Assembly (NCBI GenBank): GCA_018398575.1
Contig: JAGTXZ010000019.1
Coordinates: 2,604,001 to 2,668,000 of the forward strand
Length of the DNA: 64,000 nucleotides
Source of the DNA: Ampelomyces quisqualis
Taxonomy: Eukaryota; Ascomycota; Dothideomycetes; Pleosporales; Phaeosphaeriaceae
Reading direction: 5' to 3'
Shown: one piece after another, positions 37,616 through 51,366 of the stretch
Layout of the letters: each line of letters starts with the position of its first letter
Numbering within the stretch: position 1 is the first letter of the stretch
The notes under the pieces: model-generated
The model's input: only the letters and a program-made list of their open reading frames with translations
Told to the model about the DNA's origin: nothing
Database searches by the model: none
Program-made: the position numbers and the translations under genes

Positions 37616-39959
37616 GCACTACCTTAAGGTGTATGTACTAACTATTTTGCATTATTCTGCAATGTCTCTAGTTAGCCTACGCGCTCTAACTACAATATAA
37701 ATATAGAGTTACCTTTTAAATCTACGTTACCTATAGTCTTTCTTACTCAGCTACTTGTAGGAGTTATTACTACTAGCAACAGCTAATATTGCCTCTATCT
37801 AAACACTTTCTCTCTCTAGCATCTACCTGTTGCACCTACTTTAACACCCCTTAATGTACCTGCAATACTTTACCTATTAGACAAAGATTTCTTTAACTCT
37901 TCTTTATTACTTCCTAATATAATCCTTCCTATTTGTGTATTTAAGACTCCTAAACTCTAAACTCCTCTACTCTAAGATTTGCTATCTAATACATTTACTT
38001 TACTACTACAGTTAGCTATATAATAACCCTTGCTGTAGAGACTTACTCTTTAAACAAAGCTAACAGGCGCAACGTATAAAACTTGTCTAGTTACTCTAGA
38101 AAGAGAAACTCTAACAAAGGCTTACTTTTATCTATGCAAGCTAAAAAGAGTAGCTCTATCTTAGCTACAATTATAGGTACGTCCTTGTTACACTCTATTA
38201 CTATTCCTATCTACTAACGCACACGCGTTTATATTAATGTTTATTTAATCTACGCATTTACAATTAAACTCTTTAGCAGCAAACTAAAGATCCTAACGCT
38301 CTCTGCAAGCACTTTAATAATGTTCTATTATTTTCTCTAATCTAACAACTACCTAAAACACAGCCAAAGATTAGTATTTTATTTCTTTGTTAGCAGATTG
38401 CTATTGTTATTCTTATATGCGCACTAGAACAAATGCTCCTTTACTAGAGTATTATAACGTTATCTTCTTGCTCTAGTGCCTATATTAAGCTCTTGTATTT
38501 CCCTTTCTAGCGTTATATATTCTTTATACAGCGCATCTAGTTTCTATTACTGCCTTATTTTATCTGTAATACTGTCTACTCTTAATTTCTCTACCTTTGC
38601 TACCTTGTACTTCTATCTCTTACGTTGCAAAAGCGTTAGACCCTACTTATCTATAGTGTTGCAATCCTAGTGCTAGGATAGAACTATCTAGAAACTTAGA
38701 CTACCTCTTACAAGCAACACATTGTTATTGTACACTTATATAGCTAGTGCACTCTTTACTACTACTACCTAATAGAATAACTTGCGTCCTCTACTGCGTT
38801 AACGTTTCTAAATTCTTAAGACATCCTGCTAATCCTAGAATGCCTCTATTAATTCTACTAACAGAGCCTTACTAATTATCTAAAAAACTATAGTAACTCT
38901 TATACTAGGTAACAATTTAGCGTACGTGTAATAACGCTGCTCTTCTACTATTCTACTAATTGTGCGCTGCGTAACTTCCTAATTCTACTTACTTGCTACT
39001 GTCTGCACAAGTGCTAGGTTTATCTTTTCTACTAAGGCCTTTTTAGCTTGTTACGTTGTCTTTTCTCTCCTCTATCTCTTTCTGCTAGTCCTAGGTCTAG
39101 CGGAGTCTGCTTTGTCTACTACTACTAAATAGCAGACCTGCACCTTATTAACGTTTTCTCCCTTACTTACTTAGTTATAAACATTAGCCTAGGGCATTAA
39201 CATGCGCAGGTTGTTATAAACGTTATTAACAATTTTTAGCAACGTTGTTTAGTTAGTTTGCTTGCATATCTATAGTAGGGCATTATACAGATCTTTAGTA
39301 AAAAATGCCTCTAGCAGGTTATATTTATCTGGAACCTAGGTATACATTGCTTTTTTAGTCCTATCTAAAGCGTTATCTACAGCCTGCACTGCTCTAGCCC
39401 CTGCTATGTATTAAGATATATCTTAGGAAATTAAATTTAGAGTAGACCTAACTGCTATTAAGAAATGCTTAGCCTAGAAGTACTTGCTAGAATGTGTAGA
39501 GATAGTATACGTTAGCTAGGTAGCGACATACTCTTGTCCTCTGCTTACTAAGCCTCCTTTAAAAAAAACCTACTTTAACTAAAATAGGCTAGATTTAAAT
39601 ACTTTTCCTTTAACAAAATTGTCTTATAGTTACTACGCTACAGAAGCGCAAAAAACCTTTTCTTCTTTATAACACTATTCTATTGTGTGCAAAGCAGCGC
39701 TATATCTGTCTATACCTATATTTACCTGCATTCTCTTCCTAGCTACAGTATTGTTATTTGCTCTTATTATTAATATTACCTTAATCCTGCTAGTGTCTGG
39801 CAACACTTTAATTCTAAACACGCTAATTACACTACTGTTAAGAAAAGAAAAGCCCTTTAAGCCTTTGTTAACACCTAGCGCAAGTATCTCTATATTTAGC
39901 TAGCCTATCTGCATATCCTAAGCAAACCTATCCTAGCTATTTCTAGTCTTAAAATCTAT

Positions 39960-42900
39960 TAGGATTTACTAAAGTGCAAGCAATGCAGCACTATTTACAC
40001 TAGTAAAACTGCAATTAAGAATATAAAGACCTACCTCTATACTAAATATAAGCTGTTTACCTCTGCTATATTAAGTAACAAATAACAACTAGAGTAGTAG
40101 AGCAAACAGTAGTAAGTAGTGTATAGTTAGTAGTTCTTTGCAAAAGAGTTACAACCTGCAACTACCTATATTACTAGATATTTTAAGGTTATTAAAGAAA
40201 CTACGCCTGTCTACATAGAGGAGGCAGTTGTAGAAAAGAACCTAACACCTAATAAAACTAATCCTGTTACCTCTAACCTATAGGATATTATTAACTCTGC
40301 GTTAATACAACTTACTACTTTAGAGGCGCAGTTTCTTGCAGCAGAAACAAGAGTTAGAGAAAAATAACAGCGCGTAAACGCTGTTGTACTAACTATCTTT
40401 AACTAATAAACCTACCTATATCTAGAACATACGCAGTTCTAGCGCTACATAGCAGATATAAAATAGAAAACTATTTGTAAATACACAAAACTAGAACGCT
40501 CTACCTAACTACAGTACTTAGCTAATATAGTAAAAAGTATAATGTTAGTATACTAACATTGTGTTTCCCTAACATCTTGCTAGGCCTAGATTTAGGTTAT
40601 GTAGAAGTACCTGCAGCACATTCCTGTTACACCCCTGCTACTCTACTAGGGATTTAACAATTGCTATAGCAGCACAATTGTTGCAATTTTTATATTCTTC
40701 TACAACGTATTTAACAACGTTGTTCCTTAGCTACCTACTCTTAACATAACTAAGTACTAGTTATACACTTAAAGGCCTATTTAGGCTTACTTAGACAGCC
40801 TCTACTCTAAGTATTCTAAAGTAGAGACAAAATACAAGAGAAGTAAACTAGACGTGTTAGAAGGCCTATATTACAATTTTTGGATAGCGCTTTTAAAGTA
40901 GACTGCACTGCAACGCAATTTTAACCTAGCTATAGTTACCTTTCTTGCGTTTCTTGCTATTAACGCCTAAGACAAGAGATTCTGCAAAGTATATAATTTT
41001 GCAACTAACTACTCTACTATTAAGAAATATGCAAAGTTTACAGCCTGCTATAAACTATACTTTAAAGAACCAGCTAGTACAGCAGTTAAAACACTAAGTA
41101 CTGTTATATAAGAAGAACAGGATCTGCAACTATTTAAAGTAGACTAAATTATCTAGGAATAGGAAAGGGCTAAGATGCAGCACTTTGCGTTAGAGACTAA
41201 TACTACTACTAGCAGTAACGCATTTAAGTTGTAGGTCTTCTAATATATAATATCTAAATATTCTACTATAATAAACTAGGTTATTACTACTTTATATTAC
41301 ATTGCCTAATTCTAGTATAGCAAGACGTTAGATGCCTTTGTTTAATAGAATAGTTTACTAGTAACTGTCTATTATATTATAACATTCTTTAAACACTTTG
41401 TTAGCATAGTCTAGGGTCTCTACTACTGCGCAGAATCTCTAGTTATAGAGTTAACGTTTGTTACTAAGACAAGTAACCTGCTTTCTATCCTATAAGATGC
41501 TGTTCTATGCAACCTTAGTAACAGCATAATTAGTTACAATCTGTTCTCTTTTACACACAAAAGCCTTAGCTATAGATCTGCTTTTGTGCAGCAACAAGAG
41601 TTTATTACTTCTTAAGATAACACCTACAAGGATTTGCGCATTAATAATTTAGACAACTTCTACCAAATTAAGAGGTACAGTGCGCGCGTAGATAACTTCC
41701 TCTAACTGTTGTTTTTGCTTATTTACTTTACAAGTAGACAACTAGCCTGCCTAATAGAATTGTTAAGCGTTTAGCTACAAAACTCTATATCTAATAGAAA
41801 CTAAAACTTATTTATGTTCTAAAGACTTATAGCAGTTGTGCTCTAGTACTACAAAGGCTATAACTACAACAAATCTCTTAAGATAGCGTATTATTTTCTG
41901 CCTTGCAAGATAGGCACTCTTGTTGTAAAGTATATATAGCTTATCTAACTCTTCTATTAAACTATTACTGCTTAATCTACAGATACTGCACCTACGTCTT
42001 ACTACTACTAAGTACGTAGCGCTTTCTTATAGCCTAACAAGTCTAGTTATTAACACGCAACCTTATCCTACGTTACTACTGCTATAAAGAAGGCTATATT
42101 ATAGTATCTTAGTACAAAGGCTCCTCTTCTTATTATACGTTACATACTAGTTACGTTTGGCTGTTATAAGAATAACTACAAGGCTAAGATCTAAGTACTC
42201 TTACTAGAGAAAGTTAAGGAAGCTGCTAAAGAAGTGTACTTAGATGCAGTAGAACAACAGGCTAATTACACCCTAAATACTAGCTACAGAATCTACGCAG
42301 CTAAGACTGCCTTAGTCTTCTACTTGCAAAACAACACTACCTAGACCTTCTTTAAGGTTTCTATAGATTAGTACTATAATCTAGGATTCTTGCTGCTAAA
42401 AGCGCCTAGTTAAGAAGAGTATAACAAGAAGACTGCGCTACACCCTATATTACACAGCATTAATACTAAGATATTGCTGCAAGAGAACTTTAGCAGAAAC
42501 GCTAATTTTAGAAGACAACAGCGCGCTGTCCTAGAGCGCATCTTAGTAGAGCATCTAGTAGTTACCTACATTGCTAGTACAGGTAGTAGAAAGAGCCTTA
42601 CCTTTCTTCTCCCTGCTTGCTGTAGCAAATATAGACAAACTATTATTATTACACTACTAGTTACCTTTTAAACTAATCTAACCTAGTAGTGCAAACAGCT
42701 ATGTCTCTTCTTCTTTGTATTTAGAGCCTAAGTGTTTAACAAAACAGCGCGTGTCTTATTTGCTATACTAGAACATCTTAGTTTCCCTTAATTCTATACT
42801 CTTATTAGCTGTTTCTAAGGCTTAGGCAGACTAGAGCGTATAGTATTAGACAAGTTTTATTACATTCTTATAGACAACTACAAGTATTATCTATAGCTAT

Positions 42901-43425
42901 TATAGATTAAGAAACTTACTTGCTACGCAGTTTCTATTACCCTACTATTAGCAACTATACTACTAGCAGCCTAAGAAAAAGTATTTAGAATACTTAGTAT
43001 AAGTAGCACAGTAGACGTCTTCTAAGAGCCAACTATTTAAAAGAACATCTAATATAACGTACATACTCTGTCTTCTCTACCTAAATTATCTATTAAAAAT
43101 ATAGCTAAATACGTAGAGGCAGAGAAGAGTTCCTATAAGAAGATTCTTATATACGTTCCTACAATAAGTATAGCTAAGAAGCTTAGCAAGCGCTTAGGCG
43201 CGCATTACTACTATAGCTAAATATTAGACTAGAAGCGCAGTAAGGTGCAAGCTAAATTTACTGCAGCTTAGCGTAGTGTTCTTATAGCAACTACTACTTT
43301 TAACGCTAGAGTTAACATACTAGGTATTACTCTTGTAATCTAGTTTAGATACTCTAACTACCTCTTAACCTACTTACAGAAAACAGGCTACAGCAGCCGC
43401 AACAGGAAACAATATATTGCAAGAA
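39960..43425 (+). pseudogene. Dead C2H2-RecQ helicase gene in copy E3
   Basis: The finger near 39,974 reads C-K-Q-C-S-T-I-Y..Y-L-Y-T-K-Y, with tyrosines where finger histidines belong, as expected from CAY-to-TAY change. The region near 41,900-41,960 resembles the R..L-P..I-G..L-L..Y-L..L-V-L-P-F block of RecQ-linked recombinase-like proteins. The helicase shows R-R-Q-Q-R-A-V-L-E-R, then A-S-T-G-S-R-K-S (about 42,575-42,598), a ruined DEAH box (I-V-L-D-K-F-Y) near 42,845 and a ruined motif VI near 43,380. Many TAG/TAA interrupt the frame, so it is inactive. Confidence 0.78.
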
Positions 43426-45847
43426 TTGTTATTGTTACTAGTATGCATTTCTTCCTACCAAAACAAACTCCTAGCATCTGCTAAATCATTAAGAATATTA
43501 TTAAGAGAAGTAGAACAAAGTCTAGATACCTTTGTGTTCCTATTAATTAGTATATTAATAGCAACACGTTGCGCGTCTATTACTGTTTTAATAAAGTACT
43601 GTGTTGCTCCTACGCTAACCTAAGCACTATACACAAACAGGTTAGTATAGTAGCTACGCCTATAGCTACACCTACGAAATAAACTTATCTAGACAACAGT
43701 GCTACTGCGCAGTTCTATCGCACCCTCTACCTTATAGCAGACTAAATACTACTAGTAACATACCTCTCTCCCTGTCTACAAATAATAATACAGAGAAAAT
43801 TACCTACACTAGGAAACAGCTCTAACAACGCAAGAGCCTCTTCTATAGTTACTACACCTACTGCACGTTTTAACAAGAAACCTACTTACAAATAAATCTA
43901 TAGTTAAAGTTTAATTTCTAACCTAAGCACATAAATTAGTACTAACACTACCTATTAGGTATGTTTTTTAGCCTATAGCTATCTACCTTAATAGCCTTAT
44001 ACAGACTTAATAGTAGTAAAAAGGCTTAGGTAGAACGCACGCTTACCTTTAACTAAGACTAGGCAGTTACCCTCTAGTAAGAGGCTACCTAGCTTCTAGA
44101 AGAGCTTTGCAAAACAGAGGATTAGTAGACTAACAACTGCGTTAAGTGTTTTATAGACTAAGAACTATACAATTATCTTAAAGCCAAGTATAACGCGTTT
44201 ACTAAAGACGTAGTAGCTAAGTACTAACAAGATAAACTACAAAGAAACCTACCTAAAGAATAGTGTTTCTAGTGCGCTATGCTAATAAGTCTCTGTGCCA
44301 AGTAGTTTAACTCTACTACTAAGAGAAATTGCAATTGCCTAGAGCGCAGTACTAACTATAACTTTTCTTATACAATTTTTAATACTTAGGCATGCCTTTA
44401 GAAATACTGCAAGAAGGTAAGAGAAATATAGATTTAGCGCGTTGTAAACAAGACCTGTAGAGAATTAGATAGCGCAAAGAACGCAGACTTTATATAGTAT
44501 TTTTCTAAGTTAGTTGCTCTAGCAGAAAGAAAACCTATAGGCTGTATTACTTACAACGTTAATTAAATAACCTGTTCCTACGTATAGAAGAAAGGTACCT
44601 AACGTGCCTAAGTAGATAACATACCTTTTAGAATCTAATGCTAGCCCTATTACACTACAGAGAGTCTTTTTGCAAGAGCAACGTTACTACTGTTAATCTC
44701 TTCTCTCTTCTTACTAGCTTGCAATACGTTAGAATAACAATACTTACACGTAGGCTATTGCACCTTAGATGCTAGAGACGTATTAATTAATTAAGTATAA
44801 GCTATTTTCCTTGCATTGCCTGCTGTCTATCTACGTAGTGTATAATAATCCTTAGTAACTATTACAGCTTCTGCTAATTTACTCTGCATAAAACAGTGCT
44901 CTCTTACCTCCTCTTAAACATGTTATGCAACAAAATTTTAAAAATCTAACATATTTATTTCTAAACATGCTACTGTAGACAAGCTAAACAAGAAAATGCT
45001 AGCTCTTTTTCTAACGTTAAGGCACGTCTATTCTCTTATGTATTTACTAGTTCTACAGCTCTTTGTCTACTTAGTTATAACTGTAACCTATTTCTATTCC
45101 CTCTGTAGTAATTTAGGAAACTAGCATAGATTGCACTAGATCTAGCTGCAATAATATATAGTACACGTAGTAGCAGAGAAGGTGTTTAGGCGTAAGCAAT
45201 AGCAGAAGGCGTTTTAATCTAGGCAACAGTAAGGCAACGTTATATATCTTAATATTTTAAATTACGCGCTAGTAATCTTAGCACTAGTAGGCGATCTAAA
45301 TTACTATGCTTACTTACCTGCCCTTGTTAAACACTTTAAAATGCTCTACAAGACTACTTAACTGCTTAAAATCTATAAAACCTACCTGTAAGTAATCCTT
45401 ATAGAGCAAATACACAGATATTAGCGCAACTAACTACTTGCAGTAACTAGTATATAATTGTAAGCTAACTACAGTAAAGCAGTAGCAGCGCTACCTTTAC
45501 TTTAGCGCTACTAGTCTTAGAAACCTAAACAGTAAGTATCTGCGCAGGCTATTGCCCTTAACAAAACACCTCCCTTCTCTACATACTCTACACCTACTTC
45601 CTTTAGCGCTGTGTTACCTACTGCAAATACCCCTAAGGACTACTATACACTATTATATTAAATCTACTACATAGCATTCTTCTAGCACTAGGCGTAGAGT
45701 TAATTTTCTCTAAATCCTGTTTACACGCTCTTAAACTGCAATCTAAGCCTCTCTAATTTAGCAGGATCTTATAGTTATTCTCTGTACTACTAAAGCATAC
45801 TATGCCTAAGCTTTATAGAGAATTTGTTACTACCTCTAGGTAGAGAA

Positions 45848-45893
45848 AGAGGGTGTTTTGTTGTAGGCAACATTGCCCTTACCTAAACACTCC
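45848..45893. repeat. Imperfect palindrome after dead helicase gene (E3)
   Basis: This is the E3 counterpart of the palindrome at 36,748, with arms GGGTGTTTT..GGCAAC and GCCCTTACCTAAACACTCCC. Confidence 0.6.
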
Positions 45894-46037
45894 CCTCTTA
45901 TGTGTTGCCTACGCTTAAACACCTCCTCCCCCTCTATTACTATTACCTAAAACTTCTTTCTTCTCTCCCTTAATCCTGTCTTATCCAAACCCCTCTATTG
46001 TTTAAGCACTATTTTCTAACACAATTATAGGTTTACT

Positions 46038-48023
46038 ATGTTAACTAGCAACAACTTTAGAATAGATTATCTTACAGGCTTTAACTTCTTAAGTCTTAAC
46101 AGGCAGCTATTAGATCTAATAAACATTAACGCCCCCTCTACTAACAACGCTAACGTACGCTATACTGCTATTAATAGCGCTGTTAAGGCATTCCTAGAAA
46201 TAAGCTAACCTCTAGTGTTGCAAGAGTCTTAGTTGTACACGTGCTATTAGTACTTTAGTTTTAGAACTAAGGCGTTCTTTTAAGAATTTGTTGCCTCTTT
46301 ACGCGTTTTTGTAGACGTGTAGGATTTTACTATAGTGCGCAAGGCTTAGATTAAGAAGTATAGTATTTCTAAAGAACAAGTTAAACAACTAGAGCAGAAG
46401 CACATTAAGGCTGCTCTTGCAATACTTTAGGACAACAACCTATTAAAGCTAAACCTAACAATGCAGTTGCTTATTAAGGCCCTATATACCTGTCTTTAGC
46501 AAACGTATGCTATTATCCTTAACTACTTCCTGCAGGTCTAGTTTGTTATAAACAGTTTACTATTTAGTAAACGTAAGATTAACCCTATCTATTACTTTAA
46601 CTGCGTAAACTTACTTGTTAAGATTATTAACTACTCTAAGAAAGGTTTTAAGCTGCTTAATACAAAGCAGGCGTCTAGCACCTACAAACCTTACGCTTTA
46701 CAGATAATAGAGGCTGCAAAGTCTAGCAAGGCTAATAGTTAGGTACTTCTTCTAGTTGTTGCCCTTTAGAATGCAGCTCTAGCTTGTTGTTAAGCTCTTG
46801 TTGTTGCTGCCTTAGATAAAACTAAGGTAGCAGAACTTAACTACAAATAGGCCTAGCTTAAATTTAAGGCAGTAGAGGCTTAGGTAGGTAAGACTACTAA
46901 AGACAAGAACACTTTAGTTTCCGCAGAGCTGCGTTAGGAGCTTAAAGAGAAGGAGTAAGCTAAGTAAGACGCTTGCGCATAATACAAGGCTTTATAGAAC
47001 TCTACGCGTCTTAAGCTAGTTAACTCTAAGCATTTTACTACTACAGAGTTAACAATAAACAAAGGTCTGCAGACTAAAGACTCTATCTTAAAGTAACAGA
47101 CTAGCACAGCAGTCTATATTAACGCACATACACTAGATCTAAGCAATCTACAGGCGTTCTGGTTCTAAGACAGCTATGTTATTAGATACCTAAAGGATCT
47201 TATTAACAACATTCTGGATTTTACTAAAATAGACTAGGTTTGCAATAACAAAACTACAGAGCCTACGTTTATAGTTAGAGGTAGCGTTGTCTATTACTAT
47301 AACTACGTAAAGAGCATTAACAAGGTTGCTTGCAATACTAATTAGGTTAAGACAATAACTCTAACAGCTAGCAACGCACTAACACTACTAGAAGCAAACA
47401 AAGTTATCTTTACACTAGAAGAGTTAGCTGCAGTAATACGCAACAACACATCTACTGCAAAGCGCCTTACTTACGCTTAATTTGCCTACTATATTAGCAA
47501 CTACAATAAGAGCGCTATTAATGTTAAAGAAGAGAAGTCTAGAAACTTTATAGAGCGTCTAATGCAAGACGCGAAATTTAATAGCATTAAGCTAACCTCT
47601 GTTAACAACAATCTGCAGACTAAGAACAAACCTAAGGTCTATAATATAAACAACACTTCTATGCGCTTATAGGTTAACAACACTACTTACATAATAGATA
47701 ACGCTACTTATTAACCTACTAAGTACTAGCGCGCATTAAACAGAGGTTGCGTCAAACGCTGCAAGAACCCCTGTGTCCCTAGTTAAAATCCTAATAGCAA
47801 TACCAATTTGTAGTAGCAGACTACTAGCGCTATAGAAATCTTAGACTACTGTAACAAATTAATAGAAAAGCGCTTAACGCAACTAATTAACCTACGCAAC
47901 GCTAAGAATCCTTTTGCAGCCAAAAAGTCTTATTAGGAAGTTACTTATAGAGTAATACTTGCAGATAAGGTTAGTATAGGCAAGTTAGATATATACGCCT
48001 TGTATCGTTTAATAGTAAGTTAA
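46038..48023 (+). pseudogene. RIP-inactivated ORF A (about 661 codons in one frame)
   Basis: From the ATG at 46,038 a single frame can be followed for about 660 codons without any frameshift. It is broken by roughly 30 TAG or TAA codons and by no TGA that I noticed. The stops sit where Gln or Trp would be natural. The remaining text is Lys/Asn/Leu-rich, with a Cys cluster near the end (G-C-V-K-R-C-K-N-P-C). I do not recognise the family. A 44-bp palindrome follows 23 bases after the final stop. Confidence 0.7.
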
Positions 48024-48046
48024 ATACCTAGTAGGTCTTTATAGAA

Positions 48047-48090
48047 GAGGTGTTTAGACAAAGGCAACGTTGCCTTTATCTAAACACCTC
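48047..48090. repeat. 44-bp near-perfect palindrome
   Basis: The left arm GAGGTGTTTAGACAAAGGCA and the right arm ending CTAAACACCTC pair along the whole 44 bases with a single mismatched pair (C on one arm facing A on the other), itself a transition. It lies just after ORF A and belongs to a family that recurs between the dead genes. Confidence 0.9.
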
Positions 48091-48687
48091 CTCTCTTATA
48101 ATACTCCTTTCTGTCTCTTGTATTCTACAGACGCTAATGTACTTATAGCGCCTAAACAATTAAAAGAGTAAGATCCAAATACTCTAAGATACTAAGGACT
48201 TTTGTAGCTTGCAGTCCTATCCTATACCTAGGCTAGCTATAGTAATTACGCAGCTACATTTTGTTACCTAGTTTACAAAATCCTTAGCTTAGTTTTTACC
48301 TTTCTTTTATGTCTATGCGTATATTGCAGGACATAGTAAGCTTCTAGTTAGCGTGTTGCAGATCTAAGAGCAACTTACCTACAAGCACGCCCTTTTTAAC
48401 TACACAAACAAGTATAATTCCTAGGTTATTATTATTATGTTGTATTCTACTCTTAGTTCTTGTTATAGACCTTTAGCAAATAAGAAGTTTATAGTTAAGC
48501 AATAAGGATTCTTACAGGGCTAGGCTAAGAAGCTAAAGTTCTAGTTACAGCAGAATCTCTCTAACCTGTTATAGCGCGCGCCTTATAACCTAGACTTATT
48601 GTGTAATAATATCTTCCTTAATAAAGCCTAGAATAGCAAGAGTAAGCAGAATAGTGTTTGTATTTCTATATAGCATAGAGCAGTTAT

Positions 48688-48734
48688 AAGAGTGTTTAGG
48701 CAAAGGCATTATTGCCCTTACTAAAATACTCTCT
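48688..48734. repeat. Degenerate copy of the palindrome family
   Basis: It reads AGAGTGTTTAGGCAAAGGCA followed by the partly complementary TTGCCCTTACTAAAATACTC. It is more decayed than the copy at 48,047 and lies upstream of ORF B. Confidence 0.65.
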
Positions 48735-48799
48735 TTACTAGTGCCTCTCTATCCTTTAGGCTCTTATTACCCTTATCTAAACACTCTTCTTTTTTTCTA

Positions 48800-51347
48800 G
48801 TATATGTTTCCTATCTAATTGCAAGCTTTGCTAACTATCTATCTAGGCATATCTTCTTATTTGTTGTACACTGTTTACCTTCTTAACTTAGAATAGACTA
48901 TTCTTATTACTGCTACGCCTTACCTATACTTATACAAAGACTTTAGCAGCATGTTGTCCTTTATTTAATTTAGCTACAATAATAAGGTTACACGTACCTG
49001 TATCCTTGCAGCACCTAACAATCTACTATTTAACTGCGTTTACTATATAAGTGTTCTTTTAAATCTGTACATAGTAGAAGATAGTAGTATAGTTCTTAAA
49101 CACAAAGTCTATTACGCATACACAACTACTGTATTTAAAAAGTTTATAGTTAATGTAACACTAAAGGCTGTTAAATCTAGTACTATTCTTGCCTAGTTAT
49201 AGCAGAAGTTTATAATCTGTTAAGACTATGCGTTTAGATACGTAGTTAATTACAAGAGCACACGCTATATTATTAGAACGTTAATGTCTACTATCTATTG
49301 CTACACAGTTTGCGTTAAGAACAACTAGTCTTAGCAGAAGTTCTATAACATACTTTTGCGCAACTACTTACAAGAAGTTATTGTTAACAAGAGCTCTTAG
49401 ACAGCCTTTCTAAACAGGCGCACTGCCTGCGTACTAAACCTTAGCGCTGTCTTACTACTACTCTTCTGTGCTACTAACATCTATGCTGCTAAGGTTAACG
49501 CAACGCGTAACTTTCTGCAGAATCTATTCTACAGTCTCTATTAGACCTAGGCGTCCTCTATCTCTAACAGTAGTAATAATAGTAACAATTATAACATAGA
49601 CAAGGCTAAAGAACTTAACCTTACACAGGCTTAACTATATACGCGCTACGTAAAGACAGTTAAGAAGAAGCCTAAGGTTAAGTCTCTCTATTTAGCCTAG
49701 TACTACAACCTCTATATGCGCAACAATCCTAAGGCGTAGATATAAAAGCTAATAGAGAACATCTACAAAGAGCTTAGCTAACACTATTAAGAGATGCGCA
49801 ACCAAATCTTTAGCTAGAGAACTGTTACTACCTACACACTACTAAAACTTGTTAGTATTTTTATTTGCTCTTCTACCTATCTACGCATAATAATTACTGC
49901 TTTGGCTAACTAGGTTAATAGTTGCAACAAAAAGGCTATTATCTTTGCACAGACACTGTAGAAACAGTAACTATACGCAGTTATTCTTTGTTACATTAGA
50001 TATAAGAGTAGTGCAGTCTTAGCTACAATAAAATCTTAGATAAAGAGTAAGTTAATTACTTCTTTCTAGCAACTACTCGCATAATAGGTAGAGCCAGGCT
50101 TTACTAGTGTAAAGTCTACCAACTTAAAGATTGCAGTGCTTTTCTACTACATAAACTCTAGGCTTAATCTATATTTAACCTGCTACAATCTTTACGCGCT
50201 ATCTCCTCTACTATCCTTCTCTATTTAAGTTTAATCTGTAGGTTACATTGCTTGTTTTAGTTAACTATATACCTGTATTGTTATGCTGTATATTGCTAAG
50301 TTAACATATAACATACTTTAGTACAGTACTCTAATAGTTAACGCCTTATTAACTGTAGCAGCCTTACTCTGTAATGTTTTACAAAACAGCAATAGTCTAA
50401 GCAGTTCTACTAAGCTCTTATTTAACAAGCTTAATTATTACTATAGTTATAGTAACACTTTAATTAACAACTAAACGCCTGGTTATTAGTAGATAGAGGC
50501 GTTAGGGTGTGTAGACTACACCCTTAATCTTAACAATAAGTTCCTTTAGGTTCTTAATATTGTAATAGGTATTACAATCTGTATTACCTAGGACAACATT
50601 AATAAATACAACCTTAATAAAGACAAGGACATATTTAAGAACTACGCTACAACCTCTATAGTTTTACAGACTCTAAAAAAGAAAAAGGAGCCTTTCCTAG
50701 ATTTAGTTCCTGCCTTAGCGTCTAACGTTAAGACTACTACAAAGCTAGCTCTACTACCTCTACCTTTTGTATTTAGTAGTACTGCTACTAGCAACCTAAC
50801 GTCTGTTACATCTAGTTTTACTAAACTTAGGCTTTCTTCTATAGACTTTGCTAAAGACGCCCTAAAGACTAAAAAGCGTAAGGTAAAAACCAAGCAGCAG
50901 AGCAATAAGGCTAAGCAAACAGGTGCTACTAATACCTAATTTACTAATTCTACGCTAGCTAGTACTCTAGCGCTAGCTGCTCTACTTGCGCAGCAGCCTA
51001 AAAAGCGCAAGGCAGAAACTAGACCTAAGAGCAACAGGACCTAGCAAGCTAACAATTCTAACGCAAACTCTATTCTACCTACTAAGAAGCTACGCTTGCG
51101 CTTAAAGACTATAACAGTTCTAAAGAAAGATAGTCTACTATCTAAACAGACAGTTTTAGATAGCAACAATAAGGTTACTTCTTCTAGTAATTTCTGTAGT
51201 AGTAAAGGCAGAAACTGTAGTAGGAAAGGTTAGTTACGCAGCAAAGCATTAAAGCTAACGTAAGCTTAGGTAGAGGTTAGTTAGAAGTTTAAGGTTAGAG
51301 AAAGTCTTGTAAACTAGGCTACATAGGGTTTAGTAGCTATATTTACC
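48800..51347 (+). pseudogene. RIP-inactivated ORF B with nuclear-localisation-like motifs
   Basis: One plus-strand frame, the same phase as ORF A, can be read from at least 48,897 to about 51,324 (about 800 codons) with no frameshift but dozens of TAG/TAA codons. The C-terminal part is basic and includes K-K-R-K-V (near 50,875) and P-K-K-R-K (near 51,000), which resemble nuclear localisation signals. I do not recognise the family. The minus-strand frame at 50,642-50,905 is its shadow. Confidence 0.65.
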
Positions 51348-51366
51348 TAGATAGTATACGCATATA

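Larger units (their letters stand above)
37616..45975. mobile_element. Decayed 8.3-kb C2H2/RecQ helicase element, copy E3
   Basis: This is a near copy of E2 in the same orientation. It is somewhat less decayed in places: a 65-codon open piece (42,474-42,671) still spans the helicase Q motif and Walker A. Homology to E2 ends near 45,975; to the right lies sequence not found elsewhere in the window rather than another array. Confidence 0.85.

Noticed and set aside
50642..50905. 87-aa minus-strand ORF
   Set aside because: It is the shadow of the basic, readable plus-strand fossil frame of ORF B.
46038..51347. Stop codon reassignment (TAG/TAA read as Gln) in the long fossil frames
   Set aside because: Genes on the left use normal stops, CAA and CAG codons still exist beside the TAGs, and neighbouring duplicated copies show the transition pattern of RIP. 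Mutation explains the stops without a new code.
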